5,383 bases of DNA from Opitutia bacterium (lineage in GTDB: Bacteria; Verrucomicrobiota; Verrucomicrobiia; Opitutales; Seribacteraceae): assembly GCA_018646565.1 (NCBI GenBank), contig JABGUO010000453.1, positions 1 through 5,383 on the forward strand. The letters are read 5' to 3'. Positions 1 to 5,372 of this stretch are shown one piece after another. The translations under genes were made by a program, and so were the position numbers. The notes under the pieces are model-generated. The model was not told the origin of the DNA. It saw nothing but the letters and a program-made list of their open reading frames with translations, and searched no databases. The number at the start of each line of letters is the position of its first letter. The stretch's first letter is position 1.

Positions 1-50
1 ACAGAACCAGCCACGCCTACATCAGTCATTGCTGTCGGGCAGCGGTTATT

Positions 51-1970
51 GTGTACAATGAAAAACATGATATTTCTAATGAGGAGCCATTCAAAAGCGC
101 TCTTATTCAAGCAGTCCATGACTGGACTATTTCAGATGCAAGGGACAAATGGGTCGTTTTAGGAGATGAAACAGGAACTTTAGATGAATTTGAATCCAAA
201 AAACCCAACAATAAAGATACCTCAGTTATGTGTTGGGTGGTAGTTCCTCCTGGCATTCAGTTGCCAAGTTTAAATCGAGAGTTTCATTGTGTTGGAAACA
301 ATGGTAAGATTGATTATAAAACTGGAATTATGAATCTATCGAAACAAAAAGATGTGCTATACTACACCTTTACTTATGAAGAAGGATCAACTCAAAAATC
401 TCAGAACCTGCTTACAAAAGACCCACACCTCCTGTTTTGGCAGGATACACTGCCGCTTGTTTTGGAAGACATAGCAATAAAAAATGAAGGGAGAAAGAAA
501 GTTGACATTTTTGTTGAGCAGGTGGGGCCTTTGGAATCGGGGAGAGAACTACTCAGCGGGCAAATTGCGGAATTCAAAACATCTCTGTCCAACCATCGGC
601 AACAATGGAATAATTTGGATTTTGACCAACTTTGGGTTGTAGCGAAAGGTGAACATCCTTGGATCGGTTACCCTGATGCTCTAGGCGCAAATGTCAAGCG
701 AAGATTTTCAGATCTAAAGGGAGAAATACAGAAAATTGATTTACAAATTTATGGAACAATTATCAAAAGCCCATACCGTCAATCCGGTTTGAATGGCTCA
801 ATTCGTCAACTTCACAAAGATACGGCCCGGCCACGCGTATTCCTTCAATCACTGTCTGACATATCGCTCAGCGACCAGAGGGATTATGTTGAAGTATTTT
901 TCTCGCACGCTATAACCGAATGCCTCTCAAAACTGAATAATGCAGAATGGGAGCGGCTGCTAAGACATATGAAGGAAACCTCAAGGACAAAGCAAGGTCA
1001 AGCAGCAACAGCACTTATCCACCAGCATACGGACATCAAGGCTACTCTAGATGTATTGAAACACCCCGCAACAAAATTTGATTTTGCTCTCGCTATGCTT
1101 GGAACCTCAAACCACATAGGGGCTAAAATCCAGGCTGAATTATGCCAGGATATTGCATTTAACCTCATAGATGAGGGATACAAACCACCTAAAGAACGAT
1201 TAATGAAATTCGAGAATTTGTTGAAAGGAAAGGCCGATAATTACTTTGATTTTTCACACATCATGCCCTATGAATTAAGTGAAGAAATGGGACAAGAAGA
1301 AATTAATTTTTTAGGAGCACAAGCTCAATCAAGAGCACTGCGGAGCCACCATAATGACCATTTAGAAGCTCAAGAAATTGAAAACCATCTCTACAATCAC
1401 ACAAGGAATGAAGATGATAAGTTACGAAGAATAATTCTCCGTTCCGAACTCTTGATGGATCAAGGTGATTATAGTAAGGCCCTTGCTACGTTAACCACTG
1501 AGGTCAATGATGAACTCAGTGAAGACTTGAATAAACTCCTGAAAAAGGATTCTTACTATATGGCTTCATTTCTAAAATTGTGTGCGTTATCAGGACAACC
1601 TCTTTCTGCTCTTGAACACTTAGCCCCTTCCATTCCAGGATTGCTCAACGATCATCATCCTTCTCAGCGAATAGCGTACTGGACCCTTCGCTGGATTCAT
1701 CTTACCAATGTAAATTTTGATAATTTGAGAGATGTATGTTTGAAGAAGTTGAACTCACTCACAGAAGTACCGCTGTTTAGACACGATGCCCCCGGAGTGA
1801 TTCTTGCTTGTGAATTGCTGGACTTACAATCCAAAGGATACAACGTTGATGGAAAGACATTCTTTGATGATGTCAAGATAAACTCTCAAACAACCACCCA
1901 AGAATGGCTCGATCTACATCCACCAAATGAAGAAGATTGGTTAGCACCATTGAACTTCAACTACAGATAA
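51..1970 (+). CDS. DUF3800-like (RNase H-fold) putative nuclease with helical TPR-like C-terminal region, possibly 5'-partial
   Basis: Encodes 639 aa from a GTG at 51. The N-terminal part has the spaced acidic pattern of DUF3800-type RNase H-like proteins: a strand ending in G-D-E-T-G (D39, E40), a second strand with E156 in VDIFVEQVG, and D209 in YPDALGANV, which resembles the family's last catalytic Asp in an A-D-x-x-A-G context. These residues would bind metal for nucleic-acid cleavage, but this is a weak family match made by eye. Residues from about 230 to 639 are mostly helical; the stretch near 465-485 (LLMDQGDYSKALATL) reads like a TPR helix pair, suggesting a protein-binding scaffold. 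No signal peptide or membrane segment is visible, so it should be cytoplasmic. There is no Shine-Dalgarno before the GTG, and the frame is open upstream to base 3, so the true start may lie outside the window. The next gene begins 28 bp downstream, which suggests co-transcription. Function in defence is an inference. Confidence 0.75.
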   Translation: MYNEKHDISNEEPFKSALIQAVHDWTISDARDKWVVLGDETGTLDEFESKKPNNKDTSVMCWVVVPPGIQLPSLNREFHCVGNNGKIDYKTGIMNLSKQKDVLYYTFTYEEGSTQKSQNLLTKDPHLLFWQDTLPLVLEDIAIKNEGRKKVDIFVEQVGPLESGRELLSGQIAEFKTSLSNHRQQWNNLDFDQLWVVAKGEHPWIGYPDALGANVKRRFSDLKGEIQKIDLQIYGTIIKSPYRQSGLNGSIRQLHKDTARPRVFLQSLSDISLSDQRDYVEVFFSHAITECLSKLNNAEWERLLRHMKETSRTKQGQAATALIHQHTDIKATLDVLKHPATKFDFALAMLGTSNHIGAKIQAELCQDIAFNLIDEGYKPPKERLMKFENLLKGKADNYFDFSHIMPYELSEEMGQEEINFLGAQAQSRALRSHHNDHLEAQEIENHLYNHTRNEDDKLRRIILRSELLMDQGDYSKALATLTTEVNDELSEDLNKLLKKDSYYMASFLKLCALSGQPLSALEHLAPSIPGLLNDHHPSQRIAYWTLRWIHLTNVNFDNLRDVCLKKLNSLTEVPLFRHDAPGVILACELLDLQSKGYNVDGKTFFDDVKINSQTTTQEWLDLHPPNEEDWLAPLNFNYR

Positions 1971-1998
1971 TTTTTAAGAAACGCGTGAAGAGCATTGT

Positions 1999-3177
1999 GT
2001 GAGTCTCATGACAAAAGTTGAATCCCACCTCGATTCGGTCATCGCAACAACCTTGCACCATGAGCACCGCTCAACAATCAAGTCATTGTTTAACAAACCA
2101 AAAATTCCTATTCGTCTGTTGTCTGACGGAATACTCAATACCGACCGCAGGGATCCATTATCCCATCAATCAACCAGAAACATCAGTGTTAAAGGTGCTA
2201 AGATCCGATATTACTTCGCCGAAGAGAGAAATAAAACGTATTATCGATTGGTTTCAATGTTCTCACTCATCTCCTCATTAATCTTTTTTGGACTGATCAT
2301 CGAATGGACTGATAAAATGCTGTTAGGTCAACTTGGAAACGGAGAAGATGACTTTTTTGAGCACCTTTTTTACTTCATCCCGTTGATTATGTGGATTACT
2401 CTGGATCTGATTAGAGATAAAATTGGAATTCAAGAACACATTGAAATTACCTATCAAAAAAATAAGAAAATACGATTGAAAGGAAACTTGCCTCTTCAAG
2501 GTGAGCATAATTTTTCAGCGGTAATGGTATTTTTGGGAATTACAACTTCTGCCTTTGCACTTTCACCAGATGGAGACTTGTTTCTAATTTTACTCGGAAC
2601 ATTGATGTGGGCAATTATCAGTTGGTCTGTCATTAAAATCATCATATGGTTTCTCGCCCTCAATGACAATGGGCACCGACCACTTGATCTGATTCAATTC
2701 TATTTTGCTTTGATGAACATTCAGGAAAATGAATTGCATGTTGATCATTTTGATGACCCTGAAGATTTTGATATGTTGCAAGAGCTCAAAGAAAAATTAC
2801 GCCAATTTGATGAAATTCTTGAAATTTCCAAAGCCTCAAAAGATATTTTCGCCACAAAATCTCCCTCACTCATCGTAGTTGCTATTGGAGCTACAACTGA
2901 AAACCTGATGAAGCAAGCATGTGATAACCTTGGGATTGAAAGGAAGAAAAAAGCTCGCCCAACCCTTCAAACCTTTATTCATGAGTACCAAACAAAAATG
3001 AATCTCAATGACAAAACACTCACTCAGCTGAATATCATACGTGAATTTAGAAACAGGGCAACACACCATTTCAACATCGAATGGGATGAATCTATTATCG
3101 TCTTGAATCAGTTCTGTCAATTTGTTGAATGGTATGCCTCAAACCAAGGTGCCACCCCTCCGCTAGGGAACATCTGA
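1999..3177 (+). CDS. Membrane-anchored HEPN-like domain protein (putative RNase effector)
   Basis: Encodes 392 aa from a GTG at 1999; an ATG at 2008 is an alternative, and neither has a strong Shine-Dalgarno. Hydrophobic segments lie at about residues 84-103, 122-138, 173-190 and 194-221, giving roughly four membrane passes. A polar linker rich in Asp and Glu follows. The C-terminal domain (about 265-385) is helical and ends with FRNRATHH, containing R351-x4-H356, the catalytic signature of HEPN ribonucleases. An earlier helix with the sequence IGATTENLMKQA resembles the first conserved helix of DUF4145/abortive-infection HEPN domains. HEPN proteins usually cleave RNA in toxin-antitoxin and phage-defence systems. 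Here the catalytic domain would be held at the membrane, probably on the cytoplasmic face. The gene follows the nuclease-like gene by 28 bp, so the two probably act together. The gene call is firm; the HEPN assignment rests on motif and helix pattern only. Confidence 0.8.
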   Translation: MSLMTKVESHLDSVIATTLHHEHRSTIKSLFNKPKIPIRLLSDGILNTDRRDPLSHQSTRNISVKGAKIRYYFAEERNKTYYRLVSMFSLISSLIFFGLIIEWTDKMLLGQLGNGEDDFFEHLFYFIPLIMWITLDLIRDKIGIQEHIEITYQKNKKIRLKGNLPLQGEHNFSAVMVFLGITTSAFALSPDGDLFLILLGTLMWAIISWSVIKIIIWFLALNDNGHRPLDLIQFYFALMNIQENELHVDHFDDPEDFDMLQELKEKLRQFDEILEISKASKDIFATKSPSLIVVAIGATTENLMKQACDNLGIERKKKARPTLQTFIHEYQTKMNLNDKTLTQLNIIREFRNRATHHFNIEWDESIIVLNQFCQFVEWYASNQGATPPLGNI

Positions 3178-3320
3178 AATGAAGGATGCAGAAAGAAAAA
3201 CTTTGGGTTGAAAGGTTTGAACCTAAGTCTATATTTCTCCTTACTGGAGATAGATTAGAGGTGGGCTACGGGAGTGTCGTCTCTGAAAAGCGGCCATCAC
3301 AGGCAGAAAGTGTAGGGTTT
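3178..3320. other. Convergent intergenic gap with weak terminator-like hairpin
   Basis: This gap separates the stop of the membrane HEPN gene from the stop of the minus-strand HNH gene. At 3198-3218 an AT-rich hairpin (AAACTTT pairing with AAAG-g-TTT) is followed on the minus strand by a short T run, so it could weakly end the HNH transcript. Plus-strand codons from 3186 stay open here but run on through the antisense of the HNH gene. No other feature is seen. Confidence 0.25.
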
Positions 3321-3686
3321 TCAGTTCAATTTGCCGAACCTCGCATTAAGAAAAATGATGTGGTATTCGTTGTAAAAATGGTCAATAATGTGCTTAAGAG
3401 ACTTAACAAGAGAACACTGCCAATATTCAGATGGAACTTGGCGGAAACGGGCGTCAAAGTATTGTTTAACGGTATTTCGAGCACTGTTGCAAGAATTACA
3501 AATGACGTCAAGATTACTTGGGTGGTTTGTACCGCCGTGATGTAATGGAATGACGTGTTCTAGGGTCGCAGATTGCGGATGGCCAGGGTCCCCGACCATA
3601 ATCTCACCACAAATTGGGCAAGGAAAGCCTATTCTCGAAAGAATTAGCAAAATTTGGTACTTGTTTTTATTTTTTCTATAATTCAT
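3321..3686 (-). CDS. HNH endonuclease
   Basis: A small protein of 121 aa if started at the ATG at 3686, or 124 aa from an in-frame GTG at 3695. Numbering from the GTG, it has a zinc-binding CPIC pair (C26, C29), then the core LEHVIPLHHGG (H47, H52/H53), then N61-L62 and the second pair C66-x2-C69 followed by N70-x2-R73. This is the full HNH signature with both CxxC zinc knuckles, as in McrA-like and phage or intron-homing HNH enzymes that cut DNA using a divalent metal. The protein is little more than the domain, with a short basic N-terminus and a helical tail. I prefer the ATG because a 16-bp palindrome (3690-3705) covers the GTG and its upstream side. It is transcribed toward the two-gene operon. 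It could be a homing-type nuclease, a restriction nuclease or a free-standing defence gene; the sequence does not decide. Confidence 0.85.
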   Translation of the reverse strand: MNYRKNKNKYQILLILSRIGFPCPICGEIMVGDPGHPQSATLEHVIPLHHGGTNHPSNLDVICNSCNSARNTVKQYFDARFRQVPSEYWQCSLVKSLKHIIDHFYNEYHIIFLNARFGKLN

Positions 3687-3689
3687 AGA

Positions 3690-3705
3690 TATCACTCGTG
3701 TGATA
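3690..3705. promoter_or_regulatory. Perfect palindrome just upstream of the HNH start
   Basis: TATCAC-TCGT-GTGATA is a perfect 6-bp inverted repeat with a 4-nt spacer, ending 3 bp before the preferred ATG of the HNH gene. It is placed like an operator, or like a 5'-leader hairpin that could limit translation. A second short palindrome, TGTGA-a-TCACA at 3729-3739, shares the GTGA/TCAC core and lies 23 bp further upstream. No bound regulator can be named. Confidence 0.4.
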
Positions 3706-3824
3706 CCCTACACCTCTCTGCCCAATGATGTGAATCACAGGGGAATTCGGCTACTCCCGCAGCAAATAATTTTCATAATCAACAATATATAAATTCCAAG
3801 GTTTTAATGGTGGATCTATGGAAT
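3706..3824. other. Non-coding leader between the HNH gene and the repeat array
   Basis: No open frame with protein-like composition is seen. The stretch holds the TGTGA-a-TCACA palindrome at 3729-3739 and becomes AT-rich from about 3765. It presumably carries the HNH promoter on the minus strand and possibly a promoter for the repeats on the plus strand. Confidence 0.4.
3786..3793 (+). promoter_or_regulatory. Candidate archaeal TATA box upstream of the repeat array
   Basis: TATATAAA stands out in an AT-rich stretch. Transcription starting about 25 bp further on would begin near 3815, just before the first repeat at 3825. No bacterial -35 box sits at proper spacing, so an archaeal-type TATA reading fits better and agrees with the tRNA. 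Chance occurrence in AT-rich DNA cannot be excluded. Confidence 0.25.
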
Positions 3825-3908
3825 CGCTCAACCTCTCGATTTTGCGGGGACGTAACGTAAGGCTACGACAAGAGTTCCCGCTCCCATGAGAGAGGATACG
3901 ACTGGGAA
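3825..3908 (+). repeat. Structured tandem repeat, unit 1
   Basis: The unit opens with CGCTCAACCTCTCGAT. It then forms a hairpin whose arms GCGGGGA (3844-3850) and TTCCCGC (3875-3881) enclose a smaller CGTA/TACG stem. After CTCCCATGAGAGAGGATAC, the segment GAGAGG (3890-3895) can pair with CCTCTC (3916-3921) at the start of unit 2. A second pairing, TCCCA (3882-3886) with TGGGA (3903-3907), interleaves with that one and would make a pseudoknot, but it is not kept in the other units. Confidence 0.75.
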
Positions 3909-3997
3909 CGCTCAACCTCTCAATTTAGCGTGGACCACGCCGACGCGAGGCGTTGCCAATGTGGTCCCGCTCCCATGAGAGAGGATACAACAGGAAA
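3909..3997 (+). repeat. Structured tandem repeat, unit 2 (divergent hairpin)
   Basis: The ends match unit 1 closely (CGCTCAACCTCTC at the start, CCCGCTCCCATGAGAGAGGATAC toward the end). The centre is quite different, yet still makes a long hairpin: GCG-t-GGACCAC (3928-3938) pairs with GTGGTCCCGC (3961-3970), with an inner ACGC/GCGT stem. Structure kept while sequence changes suggests selection on folding, or successive capture of different palindromes. Confidence 0.75.
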
Positions 3998-4080
3998 CGC
4001 TCAACCTCTCGATTTTGCGGGGACGTACCGTAAGGCTACGATAAGAGTCCCCGCTCCCAGACTTGAACTGTAGTCTTGGA
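3998..4080 (+). repeat. Structured repeat, unit 3, ending in a copy of the tRNA-Tyr 3' end
   Basis: This unit has the cleanest stem, GCGGGGAC (4017-4024) with GTCCCCGC (4047-4054), eight perfect pairs. Inside it CGTACC and GG-c-TACG close a GTAA (GNRA-type) loop. After the stem the sequence leaves the CATGAGAGAGG version and instead matches the tRNA gene: 4034-4070 agrees with 5228-5264 at 36 of 37 bases. At 4055-4080 a further hairpin forms, TCCCAGACT with AGTCTTGGA. Confidence 0.75.
4034..4070. repeat. att-like direct repeat, left copy (tRNA 3'-end fragment)
   Basis: This 37-bp stretch differs from 5228-5264 only at 4043 (A versus T). The last 23 to 24 bases of both copies are the T-arm and 3' acceptor strand of the tRNA-Tyr, in the same orientation. 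Element ends that duplicate a tRNA 3' end are typical of tyrosine-recombinase attachment sites. No integrase lies in the 1.2 kb between the copies, so this would be a remnant or a mobilised passenger, or else ordinary repeat duplication. Confidence 0.55.
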
Positions 4081-4085
4081 GGAAC

Positions 4086-4275
4086 GTGTGATACGGTGAA
4101 TGCAAGAATGCACCGCCATGAACGAACTATCGAACAACAGCGAAAGTCATGAAAATCATGGGTGGTTTTGCAGCTTACTTCACAGCACCTCCAGTTGGAA
4201 AGGAAGGAGCGACCATGTTTTACCTTAACACTCAGTCGTAAGGGTCATCGGGTGCAAGCCGACAGTGAGGGAGTG
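4086..4275 (+). mobile_element. Probable 5' fragment of a group II intron (domain I), truncated
   Basis: The stretch begins GTGTGAT, which fits the GUGYG consensus for a group II intron 5' end. It then carries, in order, AGCGAAAG (4139-4146), GTTGGAAAGG (4194-4203) and AGTCGTAAGG (4234-4243), matching the order of similar strings that I recall from domain I of bacterial introns such as Ll.LtrB. Supporting hairpins are CGGTG...CACCG (4094-4115), CATGA-AAA-TCATG (4148-4160), GCGAC with GTCGT (4209-4213 and 4235-4239) and TCGG with CCGA (4248-4251 and 4259-4262). No reverse transcriptase and no domain V hairpin is visible downstream in the window, so the element appears cut off. The alternative is an unrelated structured leader of the following gene. 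The identification comes from remembered motifs, not a covariance search. Confidence 0.5.
4268..4273 (+). promoter_or_regulatory. Shine-Dalgarno site of the 219-aa gene
   Basis: AGGGAG lies 6 nt before the ATG at 4280, a good distance, and fixes that start. It is the clearest ribosome binding site in the window and sits right at the edge of the intron-like sequence. Confidence 0.6.
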
Positions 4276-4279
4276 AAAA

Positions 4280-4939
4280 ATGATTGGAATTCTTTTTTCG
4301 TTTTTGGGCGTGCTGATTTTTTTCTTTATACTCGCAGTCGTCGCTTTTGATTTGTTCGGCCTCATCGAAAAAGAAAATCAGAAGTTTATACAGCATTGGG
4401 AACACATTGCATCTCAAGTTACATTCCAAATCGACATCGATCGAACGGAGAAGAGCAGCATTGTCTCCACGTTAACGGGAAAGATCCATCGCTACGATTG
4501 CAGCATTGTGGCCGAGATTTCGCGTGGCCAGGAGCATACCATACGATCGGTAAGATTTGAGGTGCATCACCCTCAATCTCTTCAGTTGGATTTGGGCATT
4601 GGGCCTCAGGGAAAACTCGTGTCCTTTTTGTCCCTTTTTACCGGGAAAGAAATCCCTCTTGAGGATGAATTTTTTGACAAGCATTTCTTTGTCCAAGGAC
4701 GAGATGCTGCAACAATCAATCAATTTCTCACACTGGAACGCAAGACGGCAATCTACAACGCACAACAGGCGATTGCCCCCGCCCAACTTGCCATTGGTGA
4801 TTCAACAATCGTCGGCTACCTTAACACTGAAAGACCAAACCTCCAACAAGTCATCCACGTGATGAATCAACTCGTAGCGATTGAAGCCACCTTTGGGAAT
4901 CCTGTTCAAAAGGAACCAGATTTTTGGGACGCTGTGTAG
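4280..4939 (+). CDS. Conserved-type hypothetical protein with N-terminal membrane anchor
   Basis: Encodes 219 aa from an ATG with a good Shine-Dalgarno. Residues 3-27 form one strongly hydrophobic helix rich in Phe, Leu and Ile, with few positive charges before it. The rest is soluble: a beta-rich stretch at about 45-105 (including TLTGKIHRYDCSIVAEI and a following SVRFEV strand), then LEDEFFDKHFFVQGRD at 127-142, then helices. The phrase pattern of a reworked G-x-x-x-R-Y strand followed by E-F-x-x-x-F-x-V-x-G resembles uncharacterised DUF3137-like bacterial proteins, but I do not assign it to a family. It probably stands as a single-pass membrane protein with its bulk on one side. It stands alone between the intron-like fragment and the tRNA. 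After its TAG stop the same frame stays open for 40 codons, to a TGA at 5060. Confidence 0.8.
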   Translation: MIGILFSFLGVLIFFFILAVVAFDLFGLIEKENQKFIQHWEHIASQVTFQIDIDRTEKSSIVSTLTGKIHRYDCSIVAEISRGQEHTIRSVRFEVHHPQSLQLDLGIGPQGKLVSFLSLFTGKEIPLEDEFFDKHFFVQGRDAATINQFLTLERKTAIYNAQQAIAPAQLAIGDSTIVGYLNTERPNLQQVIHVMNQLVAIEATFGNPVQKEPDFWDAV

Positions 4940-5157
4940 GGCCACGCAAACTTTGGCAACGCTGAAGCATTGTACGAGGGTTGGTCTGAAGCACGCTCAA
5001 GAATAAATCGTGCCGCCAGAAGACTTGACGGATCGATTGGCAGAATTGCGAGCATTCCTTGAGAGGGGTGAAGGCATCTACGCAGACGTTTCCTTTTCAT
5101 TGCGTCACGAGATTGACAGAACGAAATCAGCACGACCTGGACGATGGTCGAAACTGG
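4940..5157. other. Region without a supported gene; possible gene remnants
   Basis: In the frame of the preceding gene the 40 codons after its TAG read smoothly (for example EALYEGWSEARSRINRAARR) before a TGA at 5060. In another frame a GTG at 5010 opens a reading frame starting MPPEDLTDRLAELRAFLERG. That frame lacks a Shine-Dalgarno, has a stop just before it, and runs into the repeat and the antisense of the tRNA, ending in the RLELGTP string typical of tRNA antisense. The two could be parts of one decayed gene split by a frameshift, but I cannot support a product. Around 5138-5160, GGAC and GTCC make a small hairpin that may be a degraded repeat half. Confidence 0.3.
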
Positions 5158-5264
5158 TCCCCGCTCCCATGAGTGAGGATGTGAATGGCGGCGAATCTCC
5201 TCACGATAGAGCGTGGACGAACCGAATGGCTACGATTAGAGTCCCCGCTCCCAGACTTGAACTG
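5158..5264 (+). repeat. Structured repeat, unit 4, merging with the tRNA-Tyr 3' end
   Basis: It aligns with 3965-4070 throughout, although with many changes in the centre. GTGAGG (5173-5178) pairs with CCTCAC (5199-5204), where the array has GAGAGG with CCTCTC: both sides changed and pairing was kept. The main stem is GCG-t-GGAC (5211-5218) with GTCC-CCGC (5241-5248). Its right arm is also the 3' acceptor strand of the tRNA gene on the other strand. Confidence 0.65.
5228..5264. repeat. att-like direct repeat, right copy, inside the tRNA-Tyr 3' end
   Basis: This is the partner of 4034-4070 (36 of 37 bases). Bases 5242-5264 are the discriminator base, 3' acceptor strand and T-arm of the tRNA; 5228-5241 lie just beyond its 3' end. 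If an element integrated here, this copy belongs to the intact tRNA and the left copy marks the far end. Confidence 0.55.
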
Positions 5265-5342
5265 GGGACACCCTGATGTCTGCTGAGACGTTTGTTTTTA
5301 CACAACTACAGTCAGGTGCTCTACCAACTGAGCTAAGCGAGG
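5242..5342 (-). tRNA. tRNA-Tyr(GUA) with 28-nt bulge-helix-bulge intron (archaeal/eukaryotic type)
   Basis: Read on the minus strand: acceptor CCTCGCT (5342-5336) pairs over 7 bp with AGCGGGG (5249-5243), including one T-G wobble, with discriminator A at 5242. Then TA, the D-arm GCTC-AGTTGGTA-GAGC, base 26 A, anticodon stem CCTGA with TCAGG (5276-5272), a 5-nt variable loop GTGTC, and T-arm CCCAG-TTCAAGT-CTGGG. The anticodon loop is C-T-G-T-A-G then A, with GTA as anticodon, split after G37 by an intron at 5305-5278. The intron junctions fit a bulge-helix-bulge: CTGT pairs with GCAG (4 bp, one wobble) between the 3-nt bulges AGT and ACA, each cut after its second base; the outer helix TGTG/CTCA is imperfect. 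C1-G72 and the short variable loop are the archaeal/eukaryotic Tyr identity pattern. CCA is not encoded. Confidence 0.88.
5278..5305 (-). other. tRNA intron at position 37/38
   Basis: This 28-nt insert would be removed by the archaeal/eukaryotic tRNA splicing endonuclease and the exons then ligated. It starts TTGTGT and ends GCAGAC on the minus strand. It is too short to be a group I intron, the usual kind in bacterial tRNA genes. Confidence 0.8.
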
Positions 5343-5365
5343 TATTCTGTCGCACTTGCCTCCAC

Positions 5366-5372
5366 TACTTAA
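5366..5372 (-). promoter_or_regulatory. Weak candidate TATA element for the tRNA
   Basis: TTAAGTA lies 24-30 bp before the tRNA 5' end on the minus strand, where an archaeal TATA box would be expected. The match to the consensus is poor. The gene also has A-box-like (TAGCTCAGTTGG) and B-box-like (GTTCAAGTC) strings, but every tRNA has similar ones. Confidence 0.2.

Noticed and set aside
3186..3545. Plus-strand open frame of 119 codons after the HEPN gene
   Set aside because: Most of it is antisense to the HNH gene, whose zinc and catalytic motifs are unmistakable; the frame has no recognisable domain or good ribosome site.
3729..3739. CRP-type operator (TGTGA and TCACA half-sites)
   Set aside because: The half-sites are separated by 1 bp rather than about 6, so it does not fit a CRP site.
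3825..4080. CRISPR array
   Set aside because: Units of 84 and 89 bp are similar across most of their length, with no short constant repeat and unrelated spacers, and no cas gene is near.
3825..4080. Integron attC sites
   Set aside because: GCTCAAC fits the RYYYAAC core, but no matching GTTRRRY partner follows at the right distance in the same orientation, and there is no integrase or cassette gene.
4940..5157. Group II intron domain V downstream of the 219-aa gene
   Set aside because: No 34-nt hairpin with an AGC-type base and GAAA-type loop was found; the small GGAC/GTCC hairpin near 5138-5160 does not have the required form.
5010..5276. Plus-strand open frame of 88 codons
   Set aside because: It has no Shine-Dalgarno, follows directly after an in-frame stop, and its last third is repeat plus antisense tRNA, ending in the RLELGTP string common in false tRNA-overlapping frames. 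The first 45 codons may be a gene remnant.
5242..5342. tRNA split by a group I intron, or a dead half-tRNA
   Set aside because: The insert is only 28 nt and its junctions fit a bulge-helix-bulge; both tRNA halves pair fully in acceptor, anticodon, D and T stems, so the gene looks intact.
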